From the NCBI GenBank assembly GCA_030150565.1, contig JASLFR010000026.1:1-40722 (forward strand): DNA of 40,722 nucleotides. Reading direction: 5' to 3'. The translations under genes and the position numbers were made by a program. This stretch comes from Cardiobacteriales bacterium (GTDB taxonomy: Bacteria; Pseudomonadota; Gammaproteobacteria; Cardiobacteriales; Wohlfahrtiimonadaceae). The notes beneath the pieces were generated by a model. It worked only from the letters and a program-made list of their open reading frames with translations. It searched no databases and was not told the DNA's origin. Shown here piece by piece: positions 24,930 to 31,871 of this stretch. The stretch's first letter is position 1, and every line of letters begins with the position of its first letter.

Positions 24930-25265
24930 ATGAGTCAATACCGCCCTAAAACCCTCTTTATTGCTGGACATTCTCGCCTACCACAAGGAATGGCAGCGAA
25001 GAGCATCTTTGAAACATTAACAGTCTCCGCAGAGATTGAGATTAAGTATGGGGTTATTATCGAAGCGAGCTGTACGCTTGCTACTGAGCAGGGGAGCAAC
25101 TTCGTGGGGAGTGTATTGAAAGGGCATAGCTTAAATGAGGGGATTGAGGAGGTGACAGAGGCGTTGCAGAGCCGTTATCGAGGTAAAGCGACTAATGCAC
25201 TTTGTGCGGCAATTAAAGATTTAGAGCTTCAATTTAAAGCACTTAGAGAAAAGATTGTCGATTAA
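24930..25265 (+). CDS. DUF3870 domain protein of unknown function
   Basis: 111 residues from the ATG at 24930, which has AAAGGAG eight bases upstream. The open frame continues upstream, but that part covers the promoter and hairpin. The protein fits DUF3870: TLFIAGHSRLPQGMAAKS, FETLTVSAEIEIKYGVIIEASCTLATEQG and GKATNALCAAIKDL are the family stretches. The fold appears to be a small alpha/beta domain, cytoplasmic, without signal peptide or membrane segment. No function is known to me. It appears to be a single-gene unit. Confidence 0.8.
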   Translation: MSQYRPKTLFIAGHSRLPQGMAAKSIFETLTVSAEIEIKYGVIIEASCTLATEQGSNFVGSVLKGHSLNEGIEEVTEALQSRYRGKATNALCAAIKDLELQFKALREKIVD

Positions 25266-25415
25266 TGAAAAAATAGTTTGACCGATAGAGTAGAGCCTGA
25301 TAGATTGAAATTGTCCTTGAGGAGAATCTGAACAAAAGGTAATGGTTAGCCCCATTAATAGCGTGTTTCAAGAGTCTCAAGTTTAAACATAAAATCGTAC
25401 TGCGATATTTGTTGT

Positions 25416-25524
25416 GACTATACCTTCATTTAAGGTGTAGCAATAAAACAGGTATAGGCCAGTGATAATGAGTATAAGCATTTAGTTGAGTTAATGTTTA
25501 TATTCATTGTTACTGGCCTTTTTT
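25416..25524 (+). ncRNA. Candidate structured small RNA (or long 5' leader) in the gap before the CsiD-like gene
   Basis: The gap 25266-25608 has no gene I can support but has strong RNA structure. Hairpin 1 is CTATACCTT at 25418-25426 with AAGGTGTAG at 25432-25440 (9 pairs, one G-U, loop of 5). Hairpin 2 is 25456-25482 with 25493-25519: 27 uninterrupted pairs, four of them G-U or U-G as plus-strand RNA, a 10-base loop, then T6 at 25519-25524. A weak extended -10, TGCGATATT at 25401-25409, would start transcription near 25416. This gives a two-hairpin RNA of about 110 nt with a U tail, the shape of an Hfq-dependent RNA. A pure terminator or an attenuator for the next gene are the alternatives; the DUF3870 stop is 190 bases upstream, which is far for its terminator. 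Confidence 0.5.
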
Positions 25525-25608
25525 ATTGTTTAAGTTTTAGCTGTTCATTATCGATCTTTAGCCTTAATCGGCACGATCAAATTTAAACAACTCTGGAGAA
25601 GAATAAAA

Positions 25609-26529
25609 ATGAGTAATAAATATTTAAGAAAGACGGATACCTATGAAATTCAGGAGCATCCACAGAGCAAGCGCCTATTTCACATCACTTTTGCAGATAA
25701 AGTTATTGAGAACTTTCTTAAAAAATGTAATGAGAAAAACATTACAGTAGAGCGCCTTGAGTACACTCCTTTTGAGCGTCACATCATTGCAAGCTTCCTT
25801 CTTGATGAGACAGATGACACGCTCGGTACAACCCTTCGTGATATTGTTAACGATCGTGAGTTTGGAGGGTTTACACTCGGTCTTCAAGGTGTAACTAAAG
25901 ATACTGATGAGTATGTAATTTTCGCAACAGCGATTACTCACTTAGTAGGGGTGCCAAACTTTGATGCGATGACAGGTAAATACTATGCGCGCTTCACTGT
26001 TCGCCATACAGATGATAGTGACTCATATTTACGTCAAGCGTACCGTCTCTTTACACTCCATACAGATGGAACCTTCGTTGATGAGCCAACAGATTGGTTA
26101 TTGATGATGAAGATGGTTGCAGAGAATGCTGTTGGTGGTGAGAGCCGTCTCCTTCACTTAGATGATTGGAAAGAGCTTGAGAAATTCTCACGTTCACCCT
26201 TAGCGCATTATGAGTTCGATTACATTGCGCCACCAAGCAAAAACGTATCGCAGAAGGTGAAGAAATCAACTTTCTACATCCAGAACAACCGCCCATGTAT
26301 GTGCTTCATTGATCAGTTCGTTTACCCTGAAACAATTGAGCAGGCGAAGTATCTCAATGATCTCTCTGCTTCAATGGAAGCTGACGATGCGGTAGTTGAG
26401 CTTGAGTTACCTGTAGGTGATTTAGTTGTTGTTAACAACCACTTCTGGTTACACGGCCGTGCAGCGTTTGAAGAGCATAAAGATCTTAAGCGCGAACTTA
26501 TGAGACAGCGTGGTCGCTTCATCGTTTAA
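25609..26529 (+). CDS. glaH: Fe(II)/2-oxoglutarate dioxygenase, CsiD/GlaH type (glutarate 2-hydroxylase)
   Basis: 306 residues, a little shorter than E. coli CsiD/GlaH (325). The iron ligands are His151 and Asp153 in LHTDGT and His282 in FWLHGR; the C-terminal RELMRQRG holds the arginine region for 2-oxoglutarate. Family stretches include HLVGVPNFDAMTGKYYARF, LLHLDDWKEL and APPSKNVS. E. coli GlaH turns glutarate into L-2-hydroxyglutarate with 2-oxoglutarate and O2. The usual partners lhgO, gabD, gabT and gabP are not here, so the substrate may be glutarate or something related. It has its own strong terminator and a long structured upstream region, and codon use looks more biased than its neighbours, hinting at high expression. 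Confidence 0.85.
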   Translation: MSNKYLRKTDTYEIQEHPQSKRLFHITFADKVIENFLKKCNEKNITVERLEYTPFERHIIASFLLDETDDTLGTTLRDIVNDREFGGFTLGLQGVTKDTDEYVIFATAITHLVGVPNFDAMTGKYYARFTVRHTDDSDSYLRQAYRLFTLHTDGTFVDEPTDWLLMMKMVAENAVGGESRLLHLDDWKELEKFSRSPLAHYEFDYIAPPSKNVSQKVKKSTFYIQNNRPCMCFIDQFVYPETIEQAKYLNDLSASMEADDAVVELELPVGDLVVVNNHFWLHGRAAFEEHKDLKRELMRQRGRFIV

Positions 26530-26558
26530 TTCTGTTGAACGAGAAAGTATCTAATAAG

Positions 26559-26588
26559 AAGCTCCTGCCTTGTGTAGGAGCTTTTTTT
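26559..26588 (+). terminator. Rho-independent terminator after the CsiD-like gene
   Basis: AAGCTCCT at 26559-26566 pairs with AGGAGCTT at 26576-26583, with a 9-base loop and a T7 run at 26582-26588. Confidence 0.9.
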
Positions 26589-26639
26589 ATTGACGTAGGA
26601 AAGAGAAGCGATATAGAGTGAATCAGAAGGAGAATGAGA

Positions 26640-27515
26640 ATGATTATAAATTGGAGGAGAGCGTTATTTACGCTGCTATTACTACTCTCATTTGGGGTAG
26701 CTGAGGAGCGTTGTGCACGGATTGCGCTGCTCTCTCCTAGTCTTTCTGATTTGATGGTCGAGCTTGGAAGAGGAGAGAATATTGTTGCCCATACCCCCTT
26801 CTGTCTTCTCCCTGAAGAGCAACTTAAGAGGAGTCACAATATTGGGGGGCAGTATGCACTCAATCTTGAACGCTTAAAAGCAAGTCGCCCCACTACAGTT
26901 TTTTATCAAGGAGATGAGGGGAGTGATATTGCTCTGACGCTTAAAAAGATGAAACTACCCGCTAAAGGGGTGGATCTCTCAACGCTTTCAGCGATTCAGT
27001 CGAGTGAGAGAGTGATTCAAGATTATTGTGGAGAGACCCTTAAAAAGGGGAGTGCAGAAGCGCTCTTAGCGCTTTTAAAGAGGAGAGAAGAGGGAGATTT
27101 TGAGCGTTTGAAGCCGCTCTTCTTCTACGGTATGGAGCGGGAAGATTATAGAGATCATCCCCCTTCAATGGCGGTTGGAAAGAGTTTTCATCGAGATTTT
27201 ATTGAGCAATTTGGGTGGGATAATCGCTATCAAGGGGGGCTCAATGCTCCAACCCTCTCTTTAGAGGCGATTTATCACCTCTCTCCTCAATTTATCGTTA
27301 TTTTGGTCTCAAAAGAGGGATTACAATTTTCAGATCGAGATGCATTGCAATGGCATCGGCAACAAGCTTTATGGAGAAGAGGGAATCCGTTGCCGCTCTA
27401 CATTATTGAAGGATATTCAACCCAAATTCCCACCCCAAGAGCGCTCTATCGATTAGGGGAAGTGTTAGAAGAGATAGAGGCTGATTTTTTAAACATTGGA
27501 GATAATCAGGAGTAG
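26640..27515 (+). CDS. btuF: BtuF-like periplasmic cobalamin/siderophore-binding protein
   Basis: About 291 residues from the ATG at 26640, which is 7 bases after AAGGAG; the ATG at 26634 is only one base from it. A signal peptide (about 1-20, LFTLLLLLSFGVAEE) is followed by the type III binding-protein fold: RIALLSPSLSDLMVELG, then NLERLKASRPTTVFYQG, and a second lobe with MAVGKSFHRDFIEQFG and LSLEAIYHLSPQFIVIL. The pattern fits BtuF/FecB/FhuD proteins. B12 specificity is inferred from the nearby BtuB/BtuC/BtuD-like genes, which have no binding protein of their own. It is separated from them by the DUF3870 and CsiD genes, and it precedes cysK by four bases. Confidence 0.75.
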   Translation: MIINWRRALFTLLLLLSFGVAEERCARIALLSPSLSDLMVELGRGENIVAHTPFCLLPEEQLKRSHNIGGQYALNLERLKASRPTTVFYQGDEGSDIALTLKKMKLPAKGVDLSTLSAIQSSERVIQDYCGETLKKGSAEALLALLKRREEGDFERLKPLFFYGMEREDYRDHPPSMAVGKSFHRDFIEQFGWDNRYQGGLNAPTLSLEAIYHLSPQFIVILVSKEGLQFSDRDALQWHRQQALWRRGNPLPLYIIEGYSTQIPTPRALYRLGEVLEEIEADFLNIGDNQE

Positions 27516-27519
27516 AAAG

Positions 27520-28458
27520 ATGAAGATAGCGAATAATGTCACAGAATTGATCGGTAATACACCACTTGTTCGCCTCAATCGCGTTACAGAGGGATTAGAG
27601 GCAGATGTTGTTGTAAAGCTTGAGTATTTCAACCCCTCCCACTCGATTAAAGATCGCATCGCTTTTAATATGATTAAGCGTGCAGAAGAGGAGGGGTTAA
27701 TTAAAGAGGGGACAGAGATTATCGAGCCCACCTCAGGTAATACAGGTATTGGATTAGCGATGGTCTGTGCAGCAAAAGGGTACTCATTGACCTTAACGAT
27801 GCCTGAATCGATGAGTCAAGAGCGTCGCATGCTCTTAAAAGGGTATGGTGCAAAATTAGTCTTAACCCCTGCAGCTAAAGGGATGTCTGGCGCAATCGAG
27901 AAAGCGAAAGAGCTCGCACAAGAGAATGAGAATTCCTTTATTCCTCAACAATTTGAGAATCTCTCTAATCCTGCCATTCATCGCGTAACAACAGCTGAAG
28001 AGATCTGGAAGGATACTGATGGTGCGGTAGATATCTTTATCGCAGGCGTAGGAACAGGGGGGACGGTTACGGGCGTTGGTGAGCGTTTAAAAGAGCTAAA
28101 GCCGAGCGTTGAAGTGGTTGCTGTTGAGCCTAAAGAGTCAGCGGTTCTTTCAGGTGAGCCGAGTGGCCCCCATATGATTCAAGGAATCGGAGCGGGATTT
28201 GTTCCCTCTGTACTTAATGAGAAGGTGTATGACCGAATCGCTCCTATCGCCTCTAAAGATGCCGTTGAGATGGCTAAAAGAGTAGCGAAAGAGGAGGGGC
28301 TCCTTGTAGGAATCTCATCAGGTGCTACAATTCAGGCCGCTCTAAATGAGGCGAAGCGCCCTGAGAATAAGGGGAAACTGATCGTTGCGATCGTCGCCTC
28401 TTTTGGTGAGCGTTATCTCTCTACCCCTCTTTTTGAAGAGTATCGCACCGAAGAGTGA
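27520..28458 (+). CDS. cysK: Cysteine synthase A (O-acetylserine sulfhydrylase)
   Basis: 312 residues. The PLP lysine is in NPSHSIKDR, the PLP phosphate loop is GVGTGGTVTG, and the substrate loop is PTSGNTGIGLA. PESMSQERRMLLKGYGAKLVLT is split here as PESMSQERR and GYGAKLVLT; both are CysK-like. It makes cysteine from O-acetylserine and sulfide in the cytoplasm. The ATG at 27520 is chosen from family alignment and AGGAG at 27509-27513; it begins four bases after the btuF-like stop, so the two are co-transcribed. CysM is less likely from these motifs. Confidence 0.93.
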   Translation: MKIANNVTELIGNTPLVRLNRVTEGLEADVVVKLEYFNPSHSIKDRIAFNMIKRAEEEGLIKEGTEIIEPTSGNTGIGLAMVCAAKGYSLTLTMPESMSQERRMLLKGYGAKLVLTPAAKGMSGAIEKAKELAQENENSFIPQQFENLSNPAIHRVTTAEEIWKDTDGAVDIFIAGVGTGGTVTGVGERLKELKPSVEVVAVEPKESAVLSGEPSGPHMIQGIGAGFVPSVLNEKVYDRIAPIASKDAVEMAKRVAKEEGLLVGISSGATIQAALNEAKRPENKGKLIVAIVASFGERYLSTPLFEEYRTEE

Positions 28459-28502
28459 TCGATCTTTGATTTGAGTGAAAGGGTAAGAGGATTTTGGAAA
28501 AA

Positions 28503-28521
28503 GTGTGATAAAATATCACGC
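28503..28521 (+). repeat. Inverted repeat between cysK and ndk
   Basis: GTGTGATA at 28503-28510 faces TATCACGC at 28514-28521 with a 3-base spacer and one wobble pair. TTTATT follows. It could be a weak terminator for cysK or an operator of ndk. Confidence 0.4.
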
Positions 28522-28556
28522 TTTATTCACTATTTATATAAATGTAAGGAGTTTAC

Positions 28557-28997
28557 ATGTCTAAGCAACAGACCCTCTCAATTATTAAGCCTGATGCAGT
28601 TGGTAAAAACGCAATTGGTGCAATCTACTCACGTTTTGAAGCTGCAGGTTTTGAAATTGTAGCGGCAAAGATGGTTCAACTTACCCGTGAAGAGGCAGAA
28701 GGTTTCTATGCCGTTCATAAAGAGCGCCCCTTCTTCAACGATTTAGTTGAGTTTATGATCTCAGGTCCTGTGATGATCTCAGTGCTTCAAGGTGAGAATG
28801 TGATTCTTAAGCATCGCGATATTATGGGTGCAACGAATCCACAAGAGGCGCTTGCAGGTACGATTCGTCACGATTTTGCTGACTCAATCGATGCAAACGC
28901 AGTTCACGGTTCAGACTCACCAGAGACAGCAGCAACAGAGATCGAGTACTTCTTTGGCGAAAATGCTGTTGGTAAAGTTGGTGTTTGCGCACGCTAA
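28557..28997 (+). CDS. ndk: Nucleoside diphosphate kinase
   Basis: 146 residues. SIIKPDAVGKNAIG opens the protein, the catalytic His117 lies in NAVHGSDS, and RHRDIMGATNP-like (KHRDIMGATNP) and FFGE are family marks. It moves gamma phosphate between nucleoside triphosphates and diphosphates. AAGGAG stands just before the ATG. The C-terminal tail (AVGKVGVCAR) is slightly longer than in E. coli. rlmN follows after 12 bases. Confidence 0.97.
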   Translation: MSKQQTLSIIKPDAVGKNAIGAIYSRFEAAGFEIVAAKMVQLTREEAEGFYAVHKERPFFNDLVEFMISGPVMISVLQGENVILKHRDIMGATNPQEALAGTIRHDFADSIDANAVHGSDSPETAATEIEYFFGENAVGKVGVCAR

Positions 28998-29009
28998 TTG
29001 GGCGGATTA

Positions 29010-30125
29010 ATGTTAGATATACCCATTAAAGTAGAAAATAATTCTAAGGTTAACCTATACGGGTTAACCTTAGTTTCGTTAAAAGAATTGTGTCACGAGC
29101 TTGGTGAAAAGCCGTATCGAGCGGTTCAAATTATGAAGTGGCTCTATCATCATGGCGTTGAGTCGATCGATGAGATGACAGATATCTCAAAAAAGACCCG
29201 CGCTAAATTGAATGAAGTCGCCACCATTTCACTCCCTGCTGTGATTGAAGAGCAACCCTCGAAAGATGGAACGTATAAGTGGCTGATTCGCTTAGATTCA
29301 GGCAATAGTATCGAGATGGTCTACATTCCCGAAGAGGGGAGAGGTACGCTCTGTGTCTCTTCACAGATTGGGTGTGCGCTCGACTGCTCTTTCTGTTCTA
29401 CAGGTAAACAGGGCTTTAACCGAAATTTAGCGGTTGAAGAGATTGTAGGGCAGATTGTTGTTGCGAAGAAGATGCTTGGCGATTATGCGCCCGATCGTGA
29501 ATATAATACGCCACGTAAAGTGACCAATATTGTGATGATGGGGATGGGAGAACCACTCCTCAACTATCGAAATGTTGTGAGCGCGATGGAGATTATGCTC
29601 GATGATTACGGATTTGGGTTCTCAAAGCGCCGTGTCACTCTGAGTACGTCAGGAATTGTGCCTGCGCTCTACCGTTTGAAAGAGGATATTGATGTTGCGT
29701 TAGCGGTCTCTCTTCATGCGCCTTACAACACTCTGCGTGATGAGCTTGTTCCAATCAATCAGAAGTATCCCATCGAGGAGCTACTTGAAGCGTGCCGCGC
29801 TTATATCTCCACCTCCTCCCGTAAAAAGATTACGTGGGAGTATGTGATGCTAAAAGGGGTGAATGATCGAGAAGAGGATGCTCATGCATTAGCGAAATTG
29901 ATTAAGGATATCCCTGGTAAAGTGAATCTTATTCCTTTCAATCCTTTCCCCGATACTGAGTATGAAACTTCAACCAGTAAGCAGATCAATCTCTTTCGAG
30001 ATGTACTAATTGGTTATGGTATAGTCGTAGTGACCCGAAAAACCCGTGGAGAGGATATCGATGCGGCGTGTGGACAACTAGCGGGCAGAGTTAACGATAA
30101 GACAAAACGTACCCAAAATAAGTAG
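29010..30125 (+). CDS. rlmN: Dual-specificity 23S rRNA/tRNA methyltransferase RlmN (radical SAM)
   Basis: About 371 residues from the ATG at 29010; a TTG at 28998 is possible but overlaps the ribosome-binding region. The radical SAM cluster is CALDCSFC (CxxxCxxC). VMMGMGEPLLN, KRRVTLSTSG, ALAVSLHAP and the C-terminal RKTRGEDIDAACGQLAG, with the second methyl-carrying cysteine, are all family signatures. It methylates C2 of A2503 in 23S rRNA and A37 in some tRNAs. ndk-rlmN-pilF-rodZ is a common gammaproteobacterial order. Confidence 0.97.
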   Translation: MLDIPIKVENNSKVNLYGLTLVSLKELCHELGEKPYRAVQIMKWLYHHGVESIDEMTDISKKTRAKLNEVATISLPAVIEEQPSKDGTYKWLIRLDSGNSIEMVYIPEEGRGTLCVSSQIGCALDCSFCSTGKQGFNRNLAVEEIVGQIVVAKKMLGDYAPDREYNTPRKVTNIVMMGMGEPLLNYRNVVSAMEIMLDDYGFGFSKRRVTLSTSGIVPALYRLKEDIDVALAVSLHAPYNTLRDELVPINQKYPIEELLEACRAYISTSSRKKITWEYVMLKGVNDREEDAHALAKLIKDIPGKVNLIPFNPFPDTEYETSTSKQINLFRDVLIGYGIVVVTRKTRGEDIDAACGQLAGRVNDKTKRTQNK

Positions 30126-30145
30126 CGATTTTATAGAGGATAACC

Positions 30146-30886
30146 ATGAAGAAATTACTCCTAATCTCATTAAGCTCACTCATTTTAGCATCCTGCGCCA
30201 CTAGCGGTGGTTATGGAGGGGGCTCAAATAAAAATCAGCGGATTACAACGGAAGATCTTGAGCGTTCCGTAAGAGTAAATTATGAATTGGGAACCTCTTA
30301 TATTATGTCTGCAAATTATGATGTTGCAGAAGATAAATTGATGAAGGTTGTTACCCGCTCTCCCGATTTTCCAGATGTTTATAATGCATTAGGGGTGTTA
30401 CAGCAGCGTCGTGGAAAAATTACCGATGCAAGTACCTTTTTTGCAAAAGCGATCTCTCTAGATCCTGAATATGAGCAAGCGATGACGAACTATACTCGCC
30501 TGCAGTGTGAGCATGGTGGTCTTGCAACGGTCGCTTCGGCAGCACAAGGAGCACAAGGGGGAACGGTACAGGCGGGGCTCTACGCAGGAGCGGCAGAGTG
30601 CGCTATTCACTATAAAGAGCCAGCAGCGGCTCTCCAGTATGCTAACAATGCGATCAGCATCGACCCACGCTACGCCCCAAGTTACCTCCATAAAGCGCGC
30701 GCTTTTGGTGCATTAAGGCAAGGAGCTGAAGGGCTCTCAGCACTCAATCAGTATCATGATTTGAAAGGGTATACCCTTCCTAGTGCCCAATTAGGGGAGG
30801 AGCTTGCAAAGCTCGCTAAGGATGGTAGAGAAGCCGCAAAATATAAAAATGTTATTGCAACACAATTTGGCAATACTCGTGGATAA
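30146..30886 (+). CDS. pilF: Type IV pilus pilotin PilF (TPR lipoprotein)
   Basis: 246 residues. The lipobox LILASCAT puts the lipidated Cys at 17, and a glycine-rich linker follows. Tandem TPR repeats (about 45-240) include YNALGVLQQRRGKITDAS and YAPSYLHKARAFGALRQG. PilF/PilW brings PilQ secretin to the outer membrane and helps it form a ring. Ser or Ala follows the Cys region, fitting outer-membrane sorting. It starts 20 bases after rlmN. The position between rlmN and rodZ supports pilF over a generic TPR protein. Confidence 0.9.
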   Translation: MKKLLLISLSSLILASCATSGGYGGGSNKNQRITTEDLERSVRVNYELGTSYIMSANYDVAEDKLMKVVTRSPDFPDVYNALGVLQQRRGKITDASTFFAKAISLDPEYEQAMTNYTRLQCEHGGLATVASAAQGAQGGTVQAGLYAGAAECAIHYKEPAAALQYANNAISIDPRYAPSYLHKARAFGALRQGAEGLSALNQYHDLKGYTLPSAQLGEELAKLAKDGREAAKYKNVIATQFGNTRG

Positions 30887-30905
30887 AGAGAGAAGGATTG
30901 ATTAA

Positions 30906-31871
30906 ATGCTATCAGAGCAAATTGGGCAGCTTCTTAAGGAGGCTCGTCTAGAGAAGGAACTCTCAGAGGAGGAGGTATCCCGTGCGATATCTCTACGTGT
31001 CTCCCTTATTCAAGCGCTAGAAGAGGGGGATTTTGATCAGACAGGAGCACTTGTCTACACCAAAGCTTATCTTAGACGTTATGCACGTTTTGTTGAGTTA
31101 AATGATGATTCATTTGAGGAGCTCGTTTCACAACTTAAGGAGCGGGATGATCTCTATGAAGATATTGGAAAGAGTGCAATTGCTAAGGCTGAACGGGAAC
31201 GTAGTAGTGTAAACCGCTCATTTAGAATCTATCTTGCTGCGGTGATTCTTCTTTGTGGAATCGGTTTTTTTGCCGCGCAACAGGGGTGGATCCCTTTCCT
31301 CTCTGAGGAGAGTGAGAAAGAATTTCAAGATGAGTATGATGACGATGGATTTGTTCCCCGTTATCAAGAGGGGTACTTCGATGATGGGCTTTCTGAAGAG
31401 ATTGAACTCTCCCCTGAGGTGCTCGCATCATTGATTGATGAGGAGTATCTTGAGGGGCTTAATCTCCCTGAAGTTGAATCGAATGAGCGAGAGGAGTCGC
31501 TTCTATTAGAGAGTAAGCGTGCTGAGGAGATGATCTCTCAACAGCGTGCAGAAGAGAGCACAGAGCGTGAAGATAATAGTAACGCTTCTGTTGTAACTGA
31601 AGAGAATAGAGGCGTTAAACTCCATTTAAAAGCGAACTGTTGGACAAAAATTACCGATAGTAGCGGCAAAGAGCTTGTGGCAAAAGAGCTTACAAGTGGG
31701 GAGTATCTTTTTGATGGTACCGCCCCCTTTAGAATTCGTATTGGAAATGCGCAAGCATTAGAAGCGGTTGAGATTGATGGAGTCTCTATTGAAGAGAAAC
31801 AGTTTCGCCCAGATAATCGCACATCGGTGCACACCTTTACGGTAACTCGAGAGGATGTAGAGCGTGAGTAA
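30906..31871 (+). CDS. rodZ: Cytoskeletal/morphogenesis protein RodZ
   Basis: 321 residues. An N-terminal helix-turn-helix (about 1-75, beginning IGQLLKEARLEKELSEEEVS) is followed by a juxtamembrane basic patch, one membrane segment near 108-127 (IYLAAVILLCGIGFFA), a strongly acidic periplasmic linker, and the DUF4115 beta domain (CWTKITDSSGKEL, SGEYLFDGTAPF). RodZ ties MreB to the inner membrane and shapes the cell. Its last eight bases overlap the GTG start of hisS. ispG, which sits between rodZ and hisS in E. coli, is absent. Confidence 0.92.
   Translation: MLSEQIGQLLKEARLEKELSEEEVSRAISLRVSLIQALEEGDFDQTGALVYTKAYLRRYARFVELNDDSFEELVSQLKERDDLYEDIGKSAIAKAERERSSVNRSFRIYLAAVILLCGIGFFAAQQGWIPFLSEESEKEFQDEYDDDGFVPRYQEGYFDDGLSEEIELSPEVLASLIDEEYLEGLNLPEVESNEREESLLLESKRAEEMISQQRAEESTEREDNSNASVVTEENRGVKLHLKANCWTKITDSSGKELVAKELTSGEYLFDGTAPFRIRIGNAQALEAVEIDGVSIEEKQFRPDNRTSVHTFTVTREDVERE

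Noticed and set aside
25266..25608. Considered an insertion-sequence remnant or MITE for the structured gap.
   Set aside because: I see no transposase fragment, no target-site duplication, and the G-U pairs fit an RNA hairpin better than DNA inverted repeats.
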